Origin: Trissonchulus latispiculum
Lineage: Eukaryota > Nematoda > Enoplea > Enoplida > Ironidae
Length of the DNA stretch: 64,000 bases
Direction of reading: 5' to 3'
Assembly (NCBI GenBank): GCA_030248195.1
Contig: JASAND010000845.1
Coordinates: 1 to 64,000, forward strand
The notes under the pieces were generated by a model. That model was not told where the DNA came from. It worked only from the letters and a program-made list of their open reading frames with translations, and did no database searches. Each line of letters begins with the position of its first letter. Within the stretch, counting starts at the first letter, position 1. A program made the translations under genes and the position numbers. Shown here in pieces: positions 47,422 to 57,066 of the stretch.

Positions 47422-49648
47422 CCAAAAGCCGACAAGATGGCAGACGGAAGCAGGCAAAGTGAGCCCGCCCCACGGCAAAATAGGCAGGAGAGCCACCAGT
47501 GCCAAACCGACCATGGGACCAGTCACCAAAAGCACCTTTTCCGAAATTAGATGCCAAGGCCGTAGTATATTCCGAACGAATGCCATCAAAAAGTTGTTGA
47601 ACGCAGTGCCTGTCCCGGTCTGCCTGTGATGGCCAAATTTCCAAAGCTTGAGATTGCAGCTCCGACACGTATTGCCGGACGGTTTCCCCAGGCTGCTGGA
47701 CTCTTTGAGCAAAGCGATGAAATTTTTCCGAAACTGATTGTTGAGGCTTCGGAAATTGGGCGGACATCATACGTATAAATTCATCTAATGACTCAACAAC
47801 CTTAGGACCAACCTTCGAAGCAAAAGAGAGAGCCTTACCAGACAGTTTGTTAAACATCAGACGGGCCCACTGGTCTCGAGGGATCCCTTGCACAGTAGCT
47901 GCTGAAACAAACTGTGGTAACCAATCTTCAAAATACTCCAAAGCTGGCTCAAAACGAGGAATGTCATGTAAAATTGCCATATATGTACGATAAAGTTGGG
48001 CATTATGGCGTCCAACAGAAGCATCTGTAGCATGCATAGTAGCCGGAGTGGGATGAGGCCTCGACCGAGGACGAGCCCCTACTGAGTGGTCAGTGGCCAC
48101 CCGACAAACTGCCTGGTCTGTCTGCGTCGAATTTGGAGGCTGTTGGTCCGCCGGTTGTTGAGACAGGGAGGGAGTCTGCTGAGAAGCAGGCTCTGGCGGA
48201 TTCAGGTAGTAGCCATAATTCTGAGGCGTACCCGGCACAGGGTCCGGATACATCGGGGCCAGTTGTGGCTGCGTCTGTTGAGATTCAAAATATTGTTGTT
48301 GATTCAAATCAAAATGTAAATTCGGATCATAATAGCCATACTGAGCATAATAGTAGTAATTTGGATCATAAGAACCGTAACCATCAGCCTGAGGGCCGCC
48401 CGCCTGATACGGCGGAGTCTGCTGCTGCTGAGGCTGCGGTCCAGGCACTGCGTGTGAAGGGGATCCCTGATTAAACTGAGCAGGTCCATTCTGTTGGGGA
48501 GGCGGAGCATTTGACTGAACTGGAGGGGGGACATGGGCCGGAGGAGGGGCCGAAGACTGCTGAACAGTATTTTCTGGCCGCTGATTCTGCTGAGACTGAT
48601 TATGCGTAGAGATCATTGTCGTTTGTCCAGTGCCATATGAATATTGGGACTGGGGAGAGACTGGAGCTCCCCCTGCATTCGACTCCGACTGGACATGGCC
48701 GGCCACTGAGACTGAAGGACTGGCGTGAGGGGCAGCAGGGGTCGAACCCCCCGCTAGCTCTCCTGATTCCGGTGAAAGTCCAAGAGCAGCACGCCGTTCC
48801 GCAACAAGCTGATCTGTTAATCTGTCTACCATTCCCTTATAAAAATCTGAAATTTTCTCCAACCGCCTAGGATGTCCCCGAGGGAGCTCGCGAATTTCCG
48901 GGTCCCGCACGACAGCAGCCGCCGCCGCGAAAATTTCCTCCTCAGATGGTAGCACAGTCTGACCCGGGGGAACTGCCGAACCCCCCGTTTCTCCCGACGG
49001 AGACGTACTAACAACACACACCTGTTCCAAACCCACAGCCGAAGCTGAATTTTCTCCCTGAATTTCTGGAGTGGGCGTCGGGGGAAGGGGAGGTTGGGAG
49101 GAATTTTGGGGGGTTCGCCCCCCATCCTGCACCATCTGACCGGGAGAAAGAATTGGAGGGCCAAAAGCCTTATTCAACATCTGAGAATATGAAGGCCGTG
49201 GAATTTGCTGAGTATTAGAGGCCGAAGTTTGGGGTTGGGAAGAACCCCCCGCCTGGGTCCACTGGGGGGGTGGACCTCTGCAACTGACCGGGACTTGAGC
49301 CATACAACAGGGAATATTTTGATTTCGCCCAGAATTTTCCCCCCAAGTTTGCAAGGGAATCGTAGTGGGAATATAAGGAATCCCCCAGTTTCGGTAAGGC
49401 GCTCCCCCCCGAGTTCCAGGTGGAACCCCGTCCTGGAGGGGCGGGTCCGTATATTCCCCAAGTTCACGCGGGTCCCCCCGATCCATAACTGGGGCCTGCT
49501 CACAACACCTCTGTCGCAAAACTAAATCGTTATACTCGTCCGGATAATCTAAATTTTGTAAAAATTCAAAAAGCCGTTGAATATCTTGAAGCCGATCTTC
49601 TAAAGCACGAAAAAATTTTGGGTCAAGACCGTCACACTCCTCCAACAT
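47162..49648 (-). CDS. gag: Gag polyprotein with prion-like low-complexity domain
   Basis: An 828-codon frame whose ATG lies about 24 bp inside the 5' LTR. The first 60 residues are helical. Residues 60-330 are Pro/Gly/Ser-rich. Residues 340-530 form a Gln/Tyr/Pro/Asn-rich low-complexity domain (GYGSYDPNYYYYAQYGYYDP) like those of RNA-binding prion-like proteins. Residues 560-700 are the capsid domain (YFEDWLPQFV, RLMFNKLSGKAL, SVSEKFHRFAQRVQQPGETV), typical of Ty3/gypsy Retrotrans_gag proteins, which assemble particles around element RNA. The last 130 residues look out of frame and no intact zinc knuckle is present, so the 3' end is probably damaged or rearranged. Confidence 0.8.
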   Translation of the reverse strand: MLEECDGLDPKFFRALEDRLQDIQRLFEFLQNLDYPDEYNDLVLRQRCCEQAPVMDRGDPRELGEYTDPPLQDGVPPGTRGGAPYRNWGIPYIPTTIPLQTWGENSGRNQNIPCCMAQVPVSCRGPPPQWTQAGGSSQPQTSASNTQQIPRPSYSQMLNKAFGPPILSPGQMVQDGGRTPQNSSQPPLPPTPTPEIQGENSASAVGLEQVCVVSTSPSGETGGSAVPPGQTVLPSEEEIFAAAAAVVRDPEIRELPRGHPRRLEKISDFYKGMVDRLTDQLVAERRAALGLSPESGELAGGSTPAAPHASPSVSVAGHVQSESNAGGAPVSPQSQYSYGTGQTTMISTHNQSQQNQRPENTVQQSSAPPPAHVPPPVQSNAPPPQQNGPAQFNQGSPSHAVPGPQPQQQQTPPYQAGGPQADGYGSYDPNYYYYAQYGYYDPNLHFDLNQQQYFESQQTQPQLAPMYPDPVPGTPQNYGYYLNPPEPASQQTPSLSQQPADQQPPNSTQTDQAVCRVATDHSVGARPRSRPHPTPATMHATDASVGRHNAQLYRTYMAILHDIPRFEPALEYFEDWLPQFVSAATVQGIPRDQWARLMFNKLSGKALSFASKVGPKVVESLDEFIRMMSAQFPKPQQSVSEKFHRFAQRVQQPGETVRQYVSELQSQALEIWPSQADRDRHCVQQLFDGIRSEYTTALASNFGKGAFGDWSHGRFGTGGSPAYFAVGRAHFACFRLPSCRLLVRLGCWFPAFGKAWGPFAFAWWSFGLCELFPVYLPPWGCWARWCTACLAINLCLVPVPFDFGLGLVGLDLVNVDRRPLEAWYGAIW

Positions 49649-49652
49649 CTAC

Positions 49653-49672
49653 CACATGACACGGTCGCCACA
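49653..49672 (-). other. Primer binding site
   Basis: Directly after the 5' LTR the minus strand reads TGTGGCGACCGTGTCATG. It contains the TGG expected to pair with a tRNA CCA end, two bases from the LTR edge. The matching tRNA was not determined. Confidence 0.6.
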
Positions 49673-50194
49673 TGTGAAGTTTGACTCTACTGATCTTAGT
49701 AAAAACGTTGCTGTCTGACTTTATTCCCTAGGGTAAGACTAAATTACAGGTAACAACAGTGGTGTGTGACGCTGGAGCAATGTTCGGCCTGACCAACTAG
49801 AAACCGATAGAAAGATTACAACGGTTTATTGTACTTTAAACAAGAACTTGACGACAAAATTAGAGCAAACATTAATTTTAAGAACGAGCATAAACTTTAT
49901 AGAGACACAAAACACTGACAAAACGCCCGGCCGGAGCCGACTATGCGACAGAAGTTACCTAACCAAAACTCACACCAAACTCCCCGATTCGGACCCAACC
50001 ACTTGCTGTCAATCTTACACCCACACTAACTTCTGAGCAACCCAACATGGAGGAATACAACTATTAGCTATCGAACCTACGAATTTAGACAAGAGTGATG
50101 CGAAACGCTTGAGCGTTCAACAAATGAGATGTTATTTTCACTTAGGCTTAGAATCTCGAGTATAATTTATATCTTTCCTGCCGGTGCTAACTTC

Positions 50195-50197
<3 letters not shown>
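49673..50197 (-). repeat. 5' LTR with TATA box
   Basis: About 525 bp, matching the 3' LTR. At 50161-50173 the minus strand reads ATATAAATTATA, a good TATA box for rightmost-to-leftmost transcription. AATAAA (minus) lies near 49825. LTR differences imply an insertion that is not very recent. Confidence 0.85.

Positions 50198-50275
<78 letters not shown>
50198..50275. repeat. (TA)n microsatellite
   Basis: Nearly uninterrupted TA dinucleotides for about 78 bp, starting exactly at the LTR edge. Probably grew from the target site or AT-rich flank. Exact length may be uncertain in assembly. Confidence 0.95.
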
Positions 50276-50277
<2 letters not shown>

Positions 50278-50607
50278 TCATCATATATATGTATAGAGAT
50301 TCTTATTTTGCAGTATAGTCTACTTGTTGTATTGCCGTAACGAATATTTTCTTCTATTGTAAGGTATCGTAAAATTTCTTCTATTCTATACTAATATATC
50401 TAACGTATATTCCACTCAACCCCACTTAAATCCTGTAAAAAATACCCGGTGTATTCTATAAAAGATGCCGGGGCAGATCCTGCATCTTGGCTTTAGTACT
50501 TGGTCGCTAGGGGGTCGGTCGTGCGTCGCCTGTTGGGTGGGTTAGCGGTTGCTAAGGTGACCTCTACCTATGCGTTATGTCACTCCCACGGGTCCCGGTA
50601 CTAAGAG

Positions 50608-51000
50608 TTGTCACCAGCACAGGTTGTGCCACCAAGACTGAAATCTATCAACTTTGCTGCTGCCTGTAATTTTGTTTCAGGAAGCCGATGTGTACAACCT
50701 TGGACCGTGCCTTCAAAATGGGGGAGGATCCCCGGATCCGCCTGGGTGCAATTACCCCTTCTGTCCCTTGGTTCAGGGTATTACCGGGCCTTACATGGAC
50801 AGTTTTCCCAGTGGTGTGTGCAGCTGCGCATCTGCTTAGCTCTCCTAATGCTCTGTCTCCTATCAGGTGATAGGGAAATCACCTGGGGTGTTCACCGTGC
50901 CTATCAGGTTGCAAGGCTAGCCGGGATGGCTGGTCCTTAACGGTTATGCTGAGCCGGTTAGCGGTAGCCGCAGAAGGGGCAACGGCTCCGTGATGCCTTT
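50608..51000 (+). other. LINE 5' region with short Cys-rich frames
   Basis: Three overlapping short frames occur here. One (50654-50839) is Cys-rich, with CLQNGGGSPDPPGC and a C-x-C ending. It is preceded by a splice-acceptor-like TTTTGTTTCAG at 50669-50681 and ends without a domain match. It may be a degenerate ORF1 or 5' UTR. Function is unknown. Confidence 0.35.
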
Positions 51001-51025
51001 CTTTATCCCCTAGTATCCATGCTAT

Positions 51026-52215
51026 ATGGAAAACTTCCTTAACTCTTTTCTTGAGGATTCCTCCTCAACACTTTCTGGTTTCGATGACAACGACATTCAG
51101 ACTACGGCATCAGTCCTGGAATCCCTTGACCAGGGATATGCAGTAGATGATACTGACCATCCCAACACCAGCTCCTCCTCATCCCCCTTCTCCGGCTTCG
51201 ACGACGACGACGTAGCTGTGTCTGAAGCAGTGTTGGCTGCGATGGACCTGGCTGACGACGCAAGAGAACTGCCCAGAGTCTCCAATATCACGGTCTGGTT
51301 TACCAACATTCGAGGAATTCAGTCAAATTTTGACTCACTACGCCATTGCGTGGCCTGTACGAAGGAACCCCCTGACATCATTGCTCTAAACGAAACATTT
51401 ATCAACCCCAAAACCACTCCAGAATCTGCCTATCGAATCCATGGCTACGTGAGCGAGCGGCGTGACAGGACCCGCCAGGGTGGCGGAAATCTTATTTATT
51501 TAAGGGAAGGCTTGCCTGCAACCATCTTATGCCATTCTAAAACATTTGAGTACTCCTGGATCAAACTGCAAACCCGGCAGAGCCAGCACGTCCTTGCCTT
51601 TTGCTATCGCCCCCGGATAACCGAACCGAGATCTTCGATGCCCTTGATAGGGACATTGATACATATGCACTCCACTATCCGGGTGCCCGGTTCTCTGTCT
51701 TCGGGGACCTCAATTCCCACCATGCTGACTGGATCGGCCATAGTCGAGTGACAAATCGAGCTGGACTAAAATGCCGTTCATTTGCATTAGTAAATAATCT
51801 GGTACAAATCGTCACAGCCCCCACCCGCCACGCCAGAAATGCGTCTGTCCTAGACCTTTTTCTCACTGACTCGCTTGATTTTCTATTTGTTGGCTGCAGT
51901 GCCCCGCTGGGCACTTCGGACCATTGCCTAGTCACTGTGAAGCTAACGGATGTCTACGAACTAAATGCGCGACCGCCCAAACTTGTCAGATCCTATAACA
52001 ACGCCGACTGGTTAGGAATGAGGTCATTCCTGGCTGGTAGGCCCTGGTCTGCCGTTGTCAGCGGCTCTAGTGACAATGCTTGGTCCAACTTAGCTGCTGA
52101 GATCCTTCTGGCTATTGACCTCTTTGTCCCACTCAAAACCATCTCGCCGTCACGCAGCAAGGGATTCTTTGACGCGGAGCTATTCAGAGCCCTGAAGCGT
52201 AAACACCTGGTTTGA
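51026..52215 (+). pseudogene. LINE endonuclease region (frameshifted)
   Basis: The first frame (51026-51751) has an acidic Ser-rich N-terminus with two GFDD-type repeats, then the start of an APE-type endonuclease (ITVWFTNIRGIQSN, DIIALNETFI). About 51610, in a run of C, the reading frame shifts to the second frame (51601-52215). That frame carries the later motifs, VFGDLNSHHADW and APLGTSDHCLV; the SDH triad signature is intact. The enzyme nicks target DNA to prime reverse transcription. A stop codon at 52213 ends the frame before the linker to RT. Confidence 0.85.
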
Positions 52216-53331
52216 GACAGATGGAAAAGGACGCCAACCAGTGAACTGCGTGACATTTACAAAGAAGCTAGAAATAGATACAACACCCTGCTTAGGCAAA
52301 AGAAGCGTGCTCACGCATCCCCGGTTGCCGAAAAAATCAGCGGATGTAGGGGACGAAAATGGTGGAATTTAGTCAATGATGTCCTGGTGCGGAAACCTAA
52401 GTCTAACATAGGACCCTTGGAATTCAACAATACCGTGCTAGTGAGCCCAGTCGCCAAGGCCGAAGCTCTCAATTCTAGTTTTGCTAGAAAAGCCAGGTGC
52501 CCTGATCCAGACAGGCCTGTTCCTCAGATTGCACCGGAACCCAACCACGCATTCAACACCTTCCAATTCCGACCCCGGCGGGTTGCCAAAATTCTGCGTG
52601 GCCTGGACACTACGAAATCTCCTGGTTTGGACGGCATTCCTGGGGTTGTGTTGAAACTGTGTTGGCGTGAACTATCAAAGCCCCTATCAGACCTATTCAA
52701 CCTGTCTATGGAAACCGGTATTGTCCCTACTGCTTGGAAGTCAGCCAAAATAATACCGGTGTATAAAAAGGGCAGCCGGACTTGCCCTGACAACTATCGC
52801 CCAATTGCCCTGCTGCCAGTTGTGTCGAAGGTCATGGAGAGTTGCATCGCCTTCGAACTGAACAAATACCTGGAAGCGCACTCTCTGCTCTCCGAAGACC
52901 AATATGGCTTCCGGAAGCATCGTTCCACTCTTCATCCACTTCTTCTGATCTCACAGACGCTCTCTAATGCGCTAGACACTGGCAATGAGGGCCGTATTGT
53001 GGCCCTGGACATCAAAGCAGCCTTTGACACGGTCTGGCATAAGGGTCTCCTCTGGAAGCTGGCTCGGTGTGGAATCCAAGGCCCCCTACTGACCTGGCTA
53101 CGCAGCTACCTGACTGACCGCTTACAGGCAGTATGGGTACATGGAGACTCTTCGTCCTATCAGCCGGTGCTGGCTGGGGTCCCCCAGGGCTCTATCTTGG
53201 GTCCGCTACTATTCCTCATCTACATCAACGACCTAGCTGACGACTTAATCAATCCGGTCATTATGTTTGCGGACGATATCACCGTCTATGTCCCTTTTGC
53301 CAAATCCGCCAGTCTAGTTGCTGAACGCTGA
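52216..53331 (+). pseudogene. LINE reverse transcriptase
   Basis: The coding sense continues after the 52213 stop; the open frame is 52387-53331. RT motifs are in order: KSPGLDGIPGVVLK, a PVYKKG and NYRPIALLPV block, DQYGFRKHRST, ALDIKAAFDTVWH, AGVPQGSILGPLLF, and the catalytic FADD. This is Jockey/CR1-type RT used in target-primed reverse transcription. The frame ends in a stop at 53329 because of an indel, and the downstream frame resumes at 53318. Confidence 0.9.
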
Positions 53332-53728
53332 TCTACGCCACATTTCGAACAGGGGAAGGACCTGGCAAATCAACTTTAGTCCATCTAAATGTAAAGATAT
53401 GCATGTGCGCAGGTCCAAGAGCTCTACAAATCTGCCACCTCTCAGGCTGGGCGATGATGTGCTGGAGCAGGTCGATGCAATAAACCTGCTTGGCGCCACG
53501 ATCACGTCTGACCTGAAATGGACCGAACATATTCTGAACAAGGCGGAAACTGGGGCCAAACTTATGGGCATGCTGAGACGTTCTGTTGGCTGGCTGTTTG
53601 AGCCGGCTAGAGCCCATGTTTATAAATCTGCTATTCGTCCCGCAGTCGAATACGTCGGCTGCTTGTGGACTAATGCTCCCAGATACGCACTGGATGCTGT
53701 CGACTGCCTAGATCGTAAGGCATCCCGG
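53318..53728 (+). pseudogene. LINE RT C-terminal part, before the insertion
   Basis: Overlaps the previous frame by 14 bp and carries the usual post-catalytic region: WQINFSPSKCKDMHV, then LGATITSDLKWTEHI and IRPAVEYVGCLW. It is cut at 53728 by the insertion with CCGG duplication and continues at 54293. Confidence 0.85.
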
Positions 53729-54292
53729 TGTCGAATTTAGAAATTCTGAATAAATAATTTGGTTTCAATAAAGATTAGAGGTTTCGTGTAAGAGTGTGTA
53801 ATATGTCTGACTTCCCTACTTAATCGCTAACCTATTTAGAGTAAAGGACACAGCCCTAATTTACACGGATTTACTTTACAAGAAAAATACAAGATTGACC
53901 AAAAATTCCAAACATATAAAATTTTCATAAAAGACACGAAATATTTTCCTTCCGGAACAAACCAAACAAAACTAAAGCAAGCACCAAGATAAATTTACAG
54001 AACTTTTATAATAACTCACAACAAACCTTACTCGTAACAAAGGGGGAAGCAACCCCCGACCAAAACCCAAAGGTGAATGACGTGGATACAGAGATATGCA
54101 GAAACGACAAAACCACCGGTCCGAGAGAAGTTTGAATCCAGACTGAATAGAATTGCGCTCAAAATGAAAGAGAAAGTGAATTAGCTATGTACGGCGTTGG
54201 ACCGTACACAGCAGTAGAATTTAGATTGATTTTTCATAAAGTTAGCACCCACTTTTGAATATTTTAGGGTAAAATCAAGGAAATATTCTACA
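53729..54292. mobile_element. Solo-LTR-like insertion inside the LINE
   Basis: A 564-bp unit starts TGTCGAATTT and ends AAATATTCTACA, with imperfect inverted ends. The 4-bp direct repeat CCGG flanks it (53725-53728 and 54293-54296). Removing it restores continuous LINE coding sense on both sides, which fixes its borders precisely. TG...CA ends and a 4-bp duplication suit a solo LTR of the Ty3/gypsy type. A MITE is the alternative. It contains AATAAA near 53750. Confidence 0.75.
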
Positions 54293-54617
54293 CCGGTTAG
54301 CTCCTGAGTCCTCCTTAGACTCTATGTCCCATCGGAGGCGGGTTGCGGGCCTCTCAGTCTATCATCAGCTCGTTATCGGTACTGAACCTGCCAGATGCGC
54401 GGCTCTGCTGCCACCACTGCGCCCCCGCGGCCGGCACCTCAGAACTGGCCACGAGCAGGCCAGAGTGGTACCCAAGTCCAATACAAACCACCATCTAAAT
54501 AGCTTCATCCCATTCGCTACCCGCCTTTGGAACAGCCTGCCTGGGGACATTGCCTTGGAAATGGATCCCACCACCTTCCGACGCAGAATTCACCGCCACC
54601 TACTCAACAACAACTGA
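54293..54617 (+). pseudogene. LINE RT C-terminal end
   Basis: Plus-strand frame resuming the LINE: SHRRRVAGLSVYHQL, NHHLNSFIPFATRLWNSLP, and a terminal RRRIHRHLL before the stop at 54617. This matches the Cys/His-free C-terminal tail found in many Jockey/CR1 elements. The 3' end and tail repeat of the LINE were not located. Confidence 0.8.
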
Positions 54618-54650
54618 TCAGCCATGGCTGCCTTCATCTTAAAGTAAAAG

Positions 54651-55160
54651 CTTTTGTACTTATCATCTACAAAAGTGGTTACTGTAGTTTCTACTGGAGC
54701 ATTTCTAAGAGTGTTGTAACTTTGCACACCACAGTGCTATTCGAAAAGGCTTGTCCCTTCATGAAGAGGGTTGTTTCGTTGACGCACGATGTTCCGTGAA
54801 AAGGGCTAAACTATGCACCGAAGGAGAATCATATAACACTTTTGTTATGCCTCACAAGGGGGCTTCGCTTTCTTGAGTTGACATCTTCCGTTCTGTTGGT
54901 ACATGAAGCAAATGCAGAGATCATATTTGTTTCGCTTTTGTAACAGTGAAGCCCATCAATGCCACGGGCTCAAGCATGAAGCCGCCAAGCAACACTATAT
55001 ACTACGGTTGTTTTAATTTTTGATTCGAATCGAATCAAAAGTGTTTTGATGCGACTTTTGATTAATCGCACTAAATCAAATCATTTAATATTCCACAGCA
55101 AAAAATCGAACTGAATCAAATCTAACTGGATTTTCAGAAGCCAAAAGCGAACTGAATCAA
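54651..55160. other. Noncoding stretch with GATTCGAATC-type words
   Basis: From 55019 to 55160 there are several GAATCAAAA, GATTCGAATCGAATC and related words. A matching block sits at 56975-57035, beyond the hAT, suggesting an outer element that was split by the hAT. Termini and target duplication were not found. Confidence 0.4.
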
Positions 55161-55168
55161 GTCAAAAC

Positions 55169-56212
55169 TATAAGTACGACCAAAAAATGTGTGTGCAAAC
55201 TTCGACCGTTTATAGCAGATTAACCTTTGGAGTACACCCCAACAATGTATATATTTTTAGAATCCTCAGGAACTCGAGATTTCCAAAATTCGGAAAATTC
55301 CGGAATTCCGGGTTTCATTCACGGAAAATCTAAAATTTTTAGTTTTTCGCCAAATTTTTATCGCAATCAAAATTTTGTTTTCACGATCGAATAGAGCTGG
55401 TCCCGCTGCATATTTTTGCTCTTACAAGTTTTTCACGAAAATGCACCCAGTTTCCGGAATTCCGGGTTTTCAAAATTTCCGGATTTTAAAAATTTTCTCC
55501 AATACCCACAAGATGGGTATCATTCGAAAGCTCTTATCGAGCTGAACAACTTTTGTAATAGAATGAACTCTTGAAAATGCACACATTTCCCGGAATTCGA
55601 GAAAACAGGAATTTCAGGGATTTTCCGGATTTTAAAAATTTTCTCCAATACCCCACAATATGGGTATCATTCGAAAGCTCTTGATGAGCTGAACAAATCT
55701 CGTAATAGAAGTAACTCGCAGAAATAAGCCCAGCTCTCGGAATTCGCTAAAACCTTCTAAGCTAGAGTGAAATCCGGAATTCGTGAATTTCGGGAATTTG
55801 ATGCATTTTCAGCCATTGGTTCTATCACAAGATTTGTTCAGCTCATCAAGAGCTTTCGAATGATACCCATATTGTGGGGTATTGGAGAAAATTTTTAAAA
55901 TCCGGAAATTCTGAAAACCCGGAATTCCGGAAACTGGGTGCGTTTTCGTGAAAAACTTGTAAGAGCAAAAATATGCAGCGGGACCAGCTCTATTCGATCG
56001 TGAAAACAAAATTTTGATTGCAATAAAAATTTGGCGAAAAACTAAAAATTTTAGATTTTCCGTGAATGAAACCCGAAATTCCGGAATTTTCCGGATTTTC
56101 CAAATCTCGAGTTCCTGAGGATTCTAAAAATATATACATTGTTGGGGTTTACTCCAAAGGTTAATCTGCTATAAACGGTCGAAGTTTGTACACACATTTT
56201 TTGGTCGTACTT
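55169..56212. mobile_element. Foldback element with 400-bp inverted arms
   Basis: Arms at 55173-55577 and 55811-56211 are inverted copies that agree almost base for base, beginning AGTACGACC and ending in its complement. The space between them holds a further partial copy of the inner arm (around 55600-55700), with GGGTATCATTCGAAAGCTCT words. Insertion into a TA at the hAT's left terminus, with TA repeated on both sides, fits a Tc1/mariner-style site. No coding frame. A transcript would fold into a long near-perfect double strand. Confidence 0.8.
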
Positions 56213-56958
56213 TAGTGTTGGGATTGGCCGAAAATTTCCATGGTTGGCTTGGCTTGGCTTGGCCGGAGTTTGAAGTTGGCGGCCGTTGGCCGTTGGCCGG
56301 CCAACGGCCAATGGCCAACGGCCAATTGGCTGGCTGTTGGCCGTTGGCTGTTTCTTGGCCGTAAGCTATTGGCCGTTCTTTTAGATATTTGTCAACGTTG
56401 GCGAGCTGGAATTTACTATTTTTATTCGTCTACCGTGCTTAATTAGGCGTCAACTTAATTAAACTTTATTTCAATAGTACAATTTACAATATTTGTGAAG
56501 TAGTTTTTCCAAACATTTAGCTCCAACCCGCGATAACTCTGTTTTATTTTGCTGGAGGACCGCAATAAAGTGATGAGACGCTCACCGTCAGATAAATTTA
56601 GAAACTGCGTTGTTAGCACACTTAAAATTTGCATGCAATTAGCAAATTTAATTGTAAAATAACTCTAATATATAACGATAAAAATTGTCAACATCTAAGT
56701 GAAAATCTGTAGTACTCTATCTAATGTAACGGTTATACAGCAACATGCTTACGATATTATGCAGCAAAATTAAATTTTTCAACACAGTTAACGCACAAGA
56801 TTATTAATTTGAGCTTGGTCAGCACTCGGCCATTGGCCAGCCAACGGCCAACGGCCAGCCAACTGGCCGAGATTTTCTCGGCCAACGGCCAATGGCTTGG
56901 CCGGCCAATGGCCGGAAATTGGCCAGCCATTGGCCGCACCGACCAATGCACAACAATA
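56213..56958. mobile_element. hAT element with TTGGCC arms, split from its left TSD
   Basis: The ends TAGTGTTGGGATTGGCCG and a slightly degenerate inverse (56940-56958) match the 29278-29594 family, with arms of GGCCGTTGGCC words and a 450-bp AT-rich core. The 8-bp repeat GTCAAAAC occurs at 55161-55168 and directly after the element at 56959-56966. The left copy is separated from the hAT end only by the foldback unit, so it is the original target duplication. No transposase frame. Confidence 0.75.
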
Positions 56959-57066
56959 GTCAAAACTATTGTCCATGAATCAGTAATTTTGATTTTGATG
57001 CGATTTTGATTCACATTTTGATTCAGCAGAATATATGTTAAAAGCTTTCACTTAGTCTCATAATAT

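Larger units (their letters stand above)
45597..50197 (-). mobile_element. LTR retrotransposon with gag but no recognisable pol
   Basis: A 4.6-kb element oriented on the minus strand. Two LTRs of about 525 bp begin TGTGAAGTTT and end in its inverse, AACTTCACA. It has a primer-binding-site-like sequence, a polypurine tract and one long gag frame. Only about 3.5 kb lies between the LTRs. Roughly 1 kb downstream of gag holds no protease, RT or integrase motifs. The layout resembles gag-only terminal-repeat elements that depend on another element's enzymes. The right flank is a TA microsatellite, which may have erased the target duplication. Confidence 0.85.
50460..54650 (+). mobile_element. Jockey/CR1-like LINE, inactivated and interrupted
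   Basis: A plus-strand non-LTR retrotransposon: GC-rich 5' region, endonuclease, reverse transcriptase and C-terminal segment. It contains at least two frameshifts, one stop and a 564-bp nested insertion. The 5' limit is uncertain; base composition changes around 50460. Family-level placement rests on the endonuclease and RT motifs. Confidence 0.8.
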
